Below are positions 49,010-57,267 of a DNA stretch of 64,000 nucleotides, piece after piece. Numbering within the stretch: position 1 is the first letter of the stretch; the number at the start of each line of letters is the position of its first letter. The stretch lies in assembly GCF_937616625.2 (NCBI RefSeq), contig NC_065576.1, positions 26,954,628-27,018,627 on the forward strand, read 5' to 3'. Origin of the DNA: Mercurialis annua (lineage: Eukaryota; Streptophyta; Magnoliopsida; Malpighiales; Euphorbiaceae). A program made the translations under genes and the position numbers. The notes under the pieces were generated by a model. That model ran no database searches. It saw nothing but the letters and a program-made list of their open reading frames with translations, and had not been told where the DNA came from.

Positions 49010-50086
49010 TTATTTGTTGATTGGCTCATGTGATGGTGATAGATTTGAATCATCCATCCACCAGTTGGCATAATACTCATCTTCATCCGTATTCTTGTCC
49101 TTTTCTGAATCCATATCCGTATCCGAGGCTTGCGAATAACCTGCTATGGGATTAAATTCAGTATCCAATAGATGAACTTTCATAATTGAATCTTGAACTG
49201 CTGCTTTCTGTTTTTTGATGCTCCGCATAGGAGAGTATAGTGTAGAACTTGATGAAGTAGGATGATCTGGATGATTTTTTCTCCAAAAATTCTTATCATC
49301 TTCTATCTTTAAGCAGTAAGCAGGAGGATATATGTCCCATGGTGCATCTTCTTGATAAGGAGGCCATAACTCTGTAGGGATTACATTATTCCGTTAGAAA
49401 ATATAATACTGGAACTCTCTCCATTCATACCCCATGCTCATCCATATGTGTGAGTATAGAATAAGAAAAATGTTGGTAGACATGGAATGTAGGACATGTA
49501 GTAAAACTATCTGATAGCTTAAGATGAGGACGATGAAGGAAAAGGATCGAATAAGGATCTTTTCCAATATGTTTTCCTTTTTCTGGAAAGGCCTTATCTA
49601 GATATAGACATCATTGAGGGATGGTTTGAAACCATTTAAGAAAGGTCAAAAGATGAGAGTTTTGTTTTTTCTCCTTGGAGGACCAGGTGAATATAACGAC
49701 AAAGGTGAGGTGGTCGGAAAACGAAAGCTATCGAATAAAGATGGAGGAAAAACTAAAGGAAACAAAGTAACTCCGGAGGCCATTCAAAATCTTCATCTCT
49801 TGGGCTTAGATCTAACAAGGTGAATGGTTTGCAGAATGGATATGTAGGATGGATCCCTAGCTCATAAAGGAACCTAGGACCATAGTTACGGACAAGCTCA
49901 GTTTGATAGTAGAACAAATGTGCTTTAGCAAATGTCTGTAGCTGTCCGGGAGACATATTATCAAGAACTCCTGGAGGTGGTCGCATCAAAAGAAAATATT
50001 TTGCCGACATGATAGAAATAAAAGTATAGATCATCGGAATGACTTGTGACACTTGCTGAGGAGGTCAGCTGAGAAAATCTGGAATA
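49010..50086 (-). pseudogene. Pararetrovirus polyprotein C-terminal extension after RNase H
   Basis: Minus-strand coding-like sequence follows the RNase H. The 49753-50052 frame contains PPPGVLDNMSPGQLQTFAKA and a Trp/Pro-rich tail. After breaks, a frame around 49400-49230 has a Pro/Tyr-rich WPPYQEDAPWDIYPPAY block. 49010-49228 is acidic (DTDMDSEKDKNTDEDEYY) and ends with a stop near 49010. The same last codons appear in the right-hand repeat near 57190-57267, showing that this is the 3' end of the viral coding region. The function of the extension is unknown. Several stops and frameshifts are seen (for example near 49650 and 49395). Confidence 0.65.
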
Positions 50087-50580
50087 AGATTCTGATTTCC
50101 TCTAATATGTTCTACCATGAAATCATACTTGCTAAACCATTCACTCCATCGAAGTAGCTGATTGTTAGGAACAATTTTCCCTTTAAAATTGAGCATTTTT
50201 GGAAATGAAGAACAGTCCATAAGAACTTTGAACTTGTGACCGATCAGATGAAATTCAAACTTCTTATCCCATATTTGACCGCTAACACTTCTTTAAATGT
50301 GGAATGATAATGAGTCTCTGCTTCTGAGAATTTTCCACTAGCATAAGCGCATATCCTTTGTTTGCTGTCTTGTTATTCTAACAGAATAGCACCCCAAAAT
50401 TTATCACTGGCATCTGTCTGCAATATTCTGGTTCCTGAATAAGGAATCTGAAGAGGTGGAATTCCTTGTGTCTCTTCTTTGAGAAGCTTGATTGCTTGTG
50501 TTTGTTTGTCAGACCAGAGAGGAGGATTCTTCCTTAATAATTTATATAACGGGGGCCGCCTTTTGAGTGAAATTTGGAAT
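50087..50580 (-). pseudogene. Pararetrovirus RNase H
   Basis: Minus-strand RNase H of caulimovirid type: ILQTDASDKFWGAIL with the first catalytic Asp (about 50386-50431), then a TAA in frame (about 50380), CAYASGKFSEAETHYHSTFK (catalytic Glu block), a frameshift near 50290, and finally a C-terminal block with WSEWFSKYDF and EHIRGNQNLIPDFLS near 50090-50160. The last motif is the typical RNase H end with its conserved Asp. It lies directly downstream of RT in the same polyprotein. Not functional because of the stop and frame changes. Confidence 0.85.
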
Positions 50581-50596
50581 GAAGTCTCTCAAATAA

Positions 50597-51330
50597 TTAA
50601 CAATTCCAAAAAAATTGTTGAACCTGTTTTTGAGAGAGACCTTGATCTGAAAACTTGAGCAATTCAGCAGCAAAATGTTGTCCAGGCTTATAAGCACAAT
50701 CTTTGAAATTCATGCCGAGATACTCCATTTCTGGTTTACCAATATACATCTTAGTAGAAGATAACATAACTCCAAATTTCTTAGTGATGTCAAAGAAATG
50801 TTGGAGTAGTTTCTCATGACTGGATGTATAAGAAGAAAACAATAGAATATCATCAATAAAAATGAGCACTGATGGGAGAAGAGACTCATAAATTTTGATC
50901 ATGGCTTTTTGAAAATGGAAGGAGCAACCTTAAGACCAAATGGCATGACTGTCCATTGATAATGATGGTTTGGTATACAGAAGGCTGTTTTATATCGTTC
51001 CTCTGGTTTGATGCCTAATTGCCAGAAGCCTGCTTTAAGATCAAACTTAGAGAAAATTCTTGCTCCTGAAAGATAGGTGAAAAGAGAGGAAATCTTTGGA
51101 AGAGGAAAATTATCATCTCTAAGAAAGTGGTTTAGAGGTTGATAGTCTATGACAAGTCTTTTTTTTCCTCTTACTTGTTCTGACCTTTTATTGACACAAA
51201 AAGCTTGACATGCATGCCCATTCAGACTTAGTGGATTCTATTAGGTTTTGTGAAAGAAGTTGGGCAGATTCATCAATGGCTAATGTAAGATCAGAAGGTG
51301 ACATTCCAGGATGGGTGGCTTTAGTAGGAT
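50597..51330 (-). pseudogene. Pararetrovirus reverse transcriptase
   Basis: Minus-strand RT in at least two frames. From about 51150 come DYQPLNHFLRDDNFPLPKI, FSKFDLKAGFWQL (first catalytic Asp), KTAFCIPNHHYQW and MPFGLKVAPS; a frame change near 50905 follows. The 50597-50902 frame then has LIFIDDILLFSS (catalytic Asp pair), TKMYIGKPEMEYLGM and the C-terminal connection. The words are those of Caulimoviridae and related Ty3-type RTs; the caulimovirid assignment rests on the neighbouring movement protein and the lack of integrase. The part at 51083-51150 has an inverted duplicate at 54556-54626. Confidence 0.92.
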
Positions 51331-51667
51331 TAACATCTTTGTTTTGTTTGAAAGGTAAATAAATGAAGAAATCAAGATTTTTCCATAGAGGGTTGTGACA
51401 TTTAAAGAGAAACTTTGTGTGGGAATTGGCGTAACATAGACTTTTTATAGTTTCTTGAATATCAAAAAAGAATGGAACAACAGAGGGCTGAATTGTGAAA
51501 AAAGATGATACCTCTGTATAAGGTTGAAAATGCTTCTTGTATTTGATTCCATTTGATAAAAGTTGCAGTCCACTGATACTCCAGAAAATGTCAAATCCAA
51601 GAACTATGTCTTTGTTTGGAAGAGAAGAACCAAGAACTTGAGTCCATATGTGACAACCAGGGAAGAA

Positions 51668-52687
51668 CTAGATTTTGATTGGATTCTTCATTTTCCAGTC
51701 TGTATAGAAAATCTTTCCATCCGCTGCCCTGAAATATTCTTTATGGGATACCCAATATTGCGGTGGGAGCACATCAGGATTGATTATCGTCTTGCGAGCA
51801 CCAGTATCCATAAAAGCTATGGCCTTGATAGGTCGTGCAAACTTTTTTGGATATATCTGTACGACAACATGTGGAACAGGTTGGGAAGAAGTAGCATAAG
51901 CATTGTCAGCTGTATGCTGGATGGAGAATTGAAGATCAACATCTGAAGGATCGTCGTCACATCTGCTGATAGCGAATAAACTATGTGGACCAGGCTCATC
52001 TTCTTCTGAAAATAAGGATTCAATATCAGCATCATCGAGATCAACTGAAGTCATTTGCTGGATTTGCTGAATAAGTTTCGAATATTTTTTTGCTTTGGTA
52101 GGACAGCTTTTTGCAAAGTGACCTTCTTTTGCACACAGGAAGCACTTATTTGATTTTGTCCTTCCTTGGAACTTCTTCTTCTTAAAATAGCGCCATATTT
52201 TGGAAGATCGTTTATGGAACCTTTTCTGTCCTTTCATCTTGAAGGAATGGCTTTTCTTCTTTGACGGACAAGTGCATGATGTAGAGGAAGAATCACATTT
52301 GACCATTAGATCCGGTCTGTTGCATGATAACTTAATCAATGGATTCTTCTGTCTTGAAAAATACATATTCAAGACCTTTTTCTGTTCACAGAGTTGAGAT
52401 AAAGCTCTGAGCATAATTTGATAGAGTTCTCCAAGACTAAGATCATTTATCTTCTTATCTGTCTGCTGGATCAGAGTGAACATCTTTGTAGATAGCAATT
52501 CTGGCAAAGAGGCTAAAAAGGCTTGCTCTAAATCAGGATTGTTGTTGCCAAAAAGACGATAAAATTTGTTAGAGATTCTCTGGAAGTGAATATCAAGATC
52601 TCTTTTCTTTAAAGAGCAACACTTCATTTGATAGAACTCTTTCCGTGCAATCTCCTTATCATCATTGATTTTTTTCCAAGAATTCAT
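51668..52687 (-). pseudogene. Pararetrovirus coat protein C-terminal half, zinc knuckle and aspartic protease
   Basis: The longest viral ORF, 339 codons on the minus strand. Residues about 30-110 have a coat-protein-like helical part (NNPDLEQAFLASLPELL). About 135-175 is Lys/Arg/Ser-rich. A canonical zinc knuckle CX2CX4HX4C (CFLCAKEGHFAKSC) lies near residues 180-195, followed by an acidic linker and the protease site FMDTGARKTIINP near 290. Coat, knuckle and protease in one frame before RT is the standard caulimovirid order. The ATG at 52687 is not the natural start: upstream coat sequence is in another frame, shifted at the A-run near 52670. Confidence 0.88.
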
Positions 52688-52689
52688 TA

Positions 52690-53599
52690 TTAATACATCC
52701 CAAGAATGCTGTAGCCGTGGGTGAATTTATAAGAGTAAACCTGGATTCTTGAGGTAATCCATTAAACCAATCTTGTAACTTTCCAGTGAATCTAGAGCAG
52801 AAAAACTGGAGGATATCATGAACAACATCTGGTTTAAGCAATTGACTTTCCAGCCAAGCACTGAATTCTTGAATTCTATCCCTATATTAGGAAGGAGGGA
52901 TATTATCCAAGGTAAAGAATAATCCAGTAGATTTAGTATATTCACCTGAAGCAGGTGCATATGTGGTTTGTGGACTGGAGAATTCAAAGCTGTTTGCATC
53001 ATTGTCATCTTTTGGAGGTTCTTCATAATAAGATTGCTGAGAAGTACTAGGTGGTGCTGCCATGAATTGTATCTGATCCTCACTATCTGAGTCAGAACTA
53101 CCCAGACTTTCTGAATGGCTAGATGAAGAGGATTTTGTATCATTCTGACCTATATGAAAAGTAGGCATCTTGTTGGTGGCACAAGTCTGAATGAAATTCT
53201 GGATCAGATTGACCATCATAGTATCATAGGTGGGAAAAAGTGGTTTTGGTTTAGTGTCTTGATCGGCCGAGTCAGCCGAAGATGAAGACATTGTTTTGGT
53301 GGAGGGAAATTTTCCTTTTCGAAGCCTTTTATTAAACAATTCTCTTTCAAGACCAAGATTTCTAAGCTCATCTTCAGAAGGTATTTTAAGCTCATAGACA
53401 CGGTTATTTGTGGTAGCTGGTAAGGAAAATTCTGTGTATAGAAGGAGGAAAAAGGGTTTAAGGGATCTGATGTATCCATAGAAGAAGATCTTTGTTTCAG
53501 ATGTTTTTCAAGGGCTTGAATGTCTACCTTCAATTTGCCTATTTCAATCTCCTTCATACCAAGAGCATTCAAAGATAATTTTTGAATTAACACCTTCAT
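52690..53599 (-). pseudogene. Pararetrovirus coat protein N-terminal region
   Basis: Minus-strand coding-like sequence between the coiled-coil region and the zinc-knuckle ORF. 53599-53410 is in frame with the upstream segment (KEIEIGKLKVDIQALEKHLK, coiled-coil-like). A shift near 53410 leads to the 52887-53339 frame, which is Ser/Asp-rich (HSESLGSSDSDSEDQIQF), and a single TAA near 52887 ends it. Beyond that stop the same frame reads coat-like sequence (FTGKLQDWFNGLP) down to about 52690. At least two lesions. The Ser/Asp-rich stretch resembles acidic N-termini of caulimovirid coat proteins; that is inference. Confidence 0.7.
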
Positions 53600-53605
53600 C
53601 TCATC

Positions 53606-53986
53606 TTAGCCTGCTTGAACTTTTCTTTGAAGACCAGCGATTCTATTTTTTATATCTTTCTGAAACTTGTCATCAATATCACTAAGTTTAAGAGAGACTT
53701 GATCGATCTTTCCTTCAAGCTTAGTGAGCTTTTGATTATGAGCAATAGCATTCTGTGTTTGCCAGTTCAAGACTGCTTCTGCTTGAGAAACCTGTTTGAG
53801 TGTACCATTTGGATCAACAGTGGAGGGATTTTGTATAAATGGGGTTGATTTGATGGGTTGAGTGGAGGTTAAGGTTTCTGGTAAAGGAGGGTATTCCTTT
53901 TCATATGAAGGGGATTGAAACATACAGATTTGAGGGATTTCTGTCACAATAGGGTTTCTATATATTGGTTCTTCCTTCCTTATCAT
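53606..53986 (-). pseudogene. Pararetrovirus coiled-coil region (virion-associated-like)
   Basis: A 126-codon ORF on the minus strand with a Pro/Thr-rich first half (EYPPLPETLTSTQPIKSTPF) and a heptad-like second half (LTKLEGKIDQVSLKLSDIDD). A single TAA separates it from the next, in-frame segment, within TAAGATGAGATG, so it could be a natural ORF boundary as well as a mutation. Its position between movement protein and coat protein suits a virion-associated or polyprotein linker region. Function not established. Confidence 0.6.
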
Positions 53987-54087
53987 TTCAGGGCTTTTTT
54001 ATAGCAAGGAAGTGGTGGTGATGTTTTTGGTGGTTTAGATGGACTATGACATGGTGAGTTTGATGGTTTTTATGGGGAAGGCGTTGT

Positions 54088-54523
54088 CAAATCTGCTGGA
54101 GGAGAGTATGAAACTAAATAATCATATTTTCCAAATGGTTGGCCAAGCATCCCAATAAAAGGATCATTATCATCATATCTCCTGTGAAAATCAGCTTTAG
54201 AATAACAGCTTGAGTTTTGGAGATCATCTTCGATTTCTTCATCCTCTACATCCGTTAAGCAATCATCGCAATCACAAGCATCGAAGAAACAATGACCATC
54301 CCATTGAAAGGCATATATAGGACGCCCTTCAAAATCAAAAGAGACAACATGAACTCCTTTCTCTTGTGGAAATGGTTCAAGCTTGAACTGCGTAGAAAAT
54401 GCCTGAGGAGTGACATCAGTATGTTTTGTAAAGGACGTTTCAACAGTGCCATCAGGTTTTTTTTTGTGAATACTACATGTTGATGCTGTAGATACCGAGA
54501 ATCTACAAGAGCAATTCTTGTAA
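54088..54523 (-). pseudogene. Pararetrovirus movement protein, C-terminal fragment
   Basis: A minus-strand open frame without an ATG at its beginning. It starts next to the palindrome at 54525 and contains RIALVDSRYLQHQH, which resembles the conserved LVDSR motif of caulimovirid 30K-type movement proteins. It continues with FTKHTDVTPQAFSTQF and an acidic, Cys-containing tail (CDCDDCLTDVEDEE), and ends at a TAA near 54090. The N-terminal half is missing, replaced by the palindrome and vicilin fragment. The movement-protein call rests on one motif and genome position, so it is moderate. Confidence 0.65.
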
Positions 54524-54524
54524 A

Positions 54525-54626
54525 GACGAGAGAGAGGAAATCTTTAGAAGAGGAAACTTATCAACCTCTAAACCACTTTCTTAGAGATGATAAGTTTCCT
54601 GTTCCAAAGATTTCCTCTCTCTCGTC
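54525..54626. repeat. 101-bp palindrome made from reverse-transcriptase sequence
   Basis: Two 39-bp arms (54525-54563 and 54588-54626) are inverted copies with about two mismatches, around a 24-bp centre; the ends read GACGAGAGAGAGGAAATC. The centre and right arm (54556-54626) match, in inverted orientation, the RT gene at about 51083-51150 (the DYQPLN...PLPKI coding part). It could form a cruciform or hairpin. It separates the vicilin fragment from the movement-protein remnant and looks like a rearrangement scar. Confidence 0.85.
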
Positions 54627-55016
54627 TTCCTGGCTCTCCGTCTTCTCTTCCACGCTCTCTTTCGTACGTCTGTTGGCACCTATGACGACACAGATATTTC
54701 TGTTGTCCCTCCTGTGATCTCTCGCATTGTTGTTGACACTCTCTCAGCTTCTTTTGAGGGTCAGTCCATTTATCCTCTTCGTCCCAGCTCCGACTACTAC
54801 CTCTCTTTTCTTCTTCACCTCCTCTTTCTCCTCTCTCTTGCTCGCCTTTTTTTTTCTCTTTGTAATAATCCTCGCATCTTTCTGCATATTCTCTCTTCTC
54901 CTCAGAACCATACTGCCTCTGCACTTTGCACTAGTGCTTGCATTGTTTTAGCTCTGGGTTTGTAGTGGCTAAAGCTAAGCTAGCACAGAGAACCAAAAGA
55001 GACGAAAAGCATAAAC
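54627..55016 (-). pseudogene. Vicilin-like seed storage protein, 5' fragment (signal peptide and N-terminal cysteine-rich domain)
   Basis: The minus strand encodes a hydrophobic stretch (FSSLLVLCASLALA) followed by NPELKQCKH, a TAG stop, CKVQRQYGSEEK, RCEDYYKE, a Glu/Lys/Arg-rich linker, and then DPQKKLRECQQQCERSQEG and YLCRHRCQQTYERERGRED. The paired CX3C motifs (CQQQC, CRHRC) flanked by Arg/Gln/Glu are the signature of vicilin N-terminal domains, which can be released as antimicrobial hairpin peptides. The stop stands where vicilins usually have Gln (CAG to TAG), and one expected Cys seems to be Tyr. No ATG is in frame and no cupin domain follows. It is a dead fragment of a host gene inside the viral locus. 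Confidence 0.85.
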
Positions 55017-55022
55017 ATAAAG

Positions 55023-55224
55023 AAATCTTTAACAGATTACATGTATGACTAGCTAGGATCACAGCCTCACCGTGCGCATTTTATCAACCGGCCTGCCCTC
55101 TTAGTATCTGTTGAAATTTATCGCATTACCATTTTTATGACACAAGGTTTTGATTCACAGGATCCTCAGGAGAGGCAAGTGAAGAGCATATACCCTTATG
55201 CCTTTTATGGCTGGATATGAAGAG
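55023..55224 (-). other. Pararetrovirus leader, right copy, distal part
   Basis: Matches 48452-48660 of the left copy (CTTTAACAGATTACATGTAT, CATTTTATCAACCGGC, CATTACCATTTTTATGACAC) with small differences. The leader is interrupted at 55225-55229 by the family C solo LTR and resumes at 56757. On the sense strand it runs straight into the vicilin fragment at about 55016. Confidence 0.8.
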
Positions 55225-56761
55225 AAACATGTTAGTGATATGCACTAGGTCAATCATGTTTGACCATGTTTTGACTTTATCATTTTGTTATTTATTGATT
55301 GGCAGTTTTTATCATTTTATATTAATGATTAAAATACTTGAATGGTTAATTCTTTCCAAGGTCATCAAGTATGTGACTTGATAGTAGAACCCTTAGGTTT
55401 AATAAAAGAATTATATACCATCTATCCCTAGTCTTAATAGAACATTGAGACTAGTATGATGTTGACTGATGATTATGTTTACTAATCATGTATATGAGAT
55501 ATTAAGTCAAATCATAGGTGCTATTTGAGAAATAAGGCACTAGATGACCCACTGTGAGAATACTACATAGATCACTGTCATAAGTAATTCTCATTACAGT
55601 TCTATTAGTATAATCCTTTGACCATGAAATCATCATTGATTTCTACATAGCTATTTCATATTTTGATACAGTCTTACATTATCTTTAACAGGATAATGGA
55701 ATAGATTGTCATTGGATATGAAAGTAACTATGTGAGAAATGTGAGTGACTGAGAAGGAATTTGTTTCTCATTTATTTGAGTAAGATATATATGGGCCCCT
55801 TGAAGAAGATAGACTGAAGGAAATGCATGGCCAGGCTAAATGAATTGATAAAGAGTTATCGTTTTCAGTCTACTTAGAGGCAAGAAACTAATGATTGAAT
55901 ATTATAAGGATGACAGGACTATGCCTTATATTCAATCTGGATATCGAGAGACAAAGGGATTAAAATATTATTGTAAATGGTTAAATCGGATTGTCGATAT
56001 TCGTATAACTTGGGTAGTCATAATGTTTTGCTAGAGGCCACTTATGACTTGTGGGCTGAAATAGGGATTTCGGGCCTACTGCCAACGTTATATGAACCTA
56101 CAGGGTCGCACACTAAGAACAGGCCCAAAACAGTTATGGGTTGTACAAGCCCAATGTGATTAATTGATTAATTATTATATATATATATAATTCGTAATAT
56201 ATATATATTAATAAATATATATTAATTCGAAATTTAAGGATAAGTGTTTTCCATAATTTATTATTTTTGGAAGATAATAAATACAGTAATTAATATATAT
56301 GCATGATTATCAAAAAAGGTGTTTTGATAAACATAAACTTGTAGAATTGCAATGAGATTGAAATTCGAATTTGTCTCAAACCCTAGTGTTGTTGTATCAC
56401 TATAAATACACATTAAGCAATTGGTTTGAGGATCACGAAATTCATTATTCACTAAATCACTAAAAATTCGAAATTGCTTGTGAAGCAATAGTGCTAGCAC
56501 ACAAGCACTAGTTTTGGCTAAGGTCTGTTCGTGTGGATACTCGTAGAGGACGCATTCTTTTGGAGGCGTTTCTGATCCGAGGCCAGGTATCACCAAAGTG
56601 AGCCACGTCCTTCCTTCCTACATTGCTGTTGAATTCGACATACAAGTAAGCACTTATTCTGTTATTAATCTATTAAGTCGAATTACATGAATCTTGATTT
56701 GGGTTTTATATAAATTTTTTAAATTCCGCTGCGTTAAGAACCTAGAAAACCCAACAAAACA
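55225..56761 (+). mobile_element. Solo LTR, family C copy 2, in the pararetrovirus leader
   Basis: A 1527-bp LTR (55230-56756), TGTTAGTGATATGCAC to AAAACCCAACA, flanked by AAACA (55225-55229 and 56757-56761). It is highly similar along its length to 7812-9346; visible differences include a shorter AT tract (56174-56190) and small indels near 55305 and 55845. Plus-strand TATA-like CTATAAATAC near 56400. It inserted after the pararetrovirus was already in place. No coding domain. Confidence 0.93.
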
Positions 56762-57267
56762 AACATATATAAGTATACCTTACTTATAGAAAATTGGAGC
56801 AGAGAGATTTTTAGGAACAAGGCATTTTTATTGAAGCGTAAAATATTACAAAGGTTGTTTGTCCTCCTTTCTTCCTACCAAGACTCTATTTATAGAGGTG
56901 GGAAGAAAGCTTGCCTAGCTAAGCATGCTAAGCATGCATTATACAAACACGACACATGGATACACACATGTACCTATACTAAGCATGCACTGCATGCGAT
57001 ACAACACATGGATTAAAAGATATGGATAACTAAACATGACTAATATAAAATATTGACATGTAGCACTCTATATTGACATGTGGAAAGTTGGAGCCTTTGT
57101 TGAGGACATGTGAAAAGTTGGAGCCTTTGTTGAGGACATGTGGAAAGTTTCCATTTTTGTCTTTATGTGGATTTCGTCCTTATTTGTTGATTGGGTCATG
57201 TGATGGTGATAGATTTGAATCATCCATGAATGATGGGGACCACCGGTTGGCATAATATTCATCTTCA
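56762..57267 (-). promoter_or_regulatory. Pararetrovirus promoter region, right copy
   Basis: Continuation of the right repeat after the solo LTR. The minus-strand TATA box CTATAAATAGAG lies at 56884-56895 and AATAAA at 56827-56832 (reverse complement), the same spacing as in the left copy. Near 57055-57150 the word GACATGTGGAAAGTTGGAGC is repeated in tandem about three times with a 28-30-bp period; the left copy has fewer. The end, about 57190-57267, overlaps the viral polyprotein's last codons, then satellite B begins (AAGGTGAAACGCTTGG). Confidence 0.75.

Larger units (their letters stand above)
48425..57267 (-). other. Endogenous pararetrovirus (Caulimoviridae) locus, rearranged and defective
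   Basis: Between two stretches of satellite B lies a minus-strand locus with caulimovirid coding order: movement protein, coat/zinc knuckle, aspartic protease, RT, RNase H; there is no integrase. A promoter/leader segment is present at both ends (48452-49070; and 55023-55229 plus 56762-57267). The right copy also includes the last codons of the polyprotein and its stop, so the repeat extends past any LTR and suggests tandem viral copies. All frames are broken, a 1.5-kb solo LTR sits in the right leader, and a vicilin fragment and a palindrome are inserted before the movement-protein remnant. The genus is unassigned; a LTR-retrotransposon origin is unlikely given the movement protein and the missing integrase. 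Confidence 0.85.

Noticed and set aside
49614..49823. Plus-strand 69-codon ORF in the viral locus
   Set aside because: It is opposite to the viral coding direction, overlaps the polyprotein extension, and shows no domain.
48452..57267. Interpretation of the locus as an ordinary LTR retrotransposon with LTRs at 48.5 and 55-57 kb
   Set aside because: No integrase was found, a movement-protein-like motif is present, and the right repeat includes coding sequence from the 3' end of the polyprotein, which an LTR would not.
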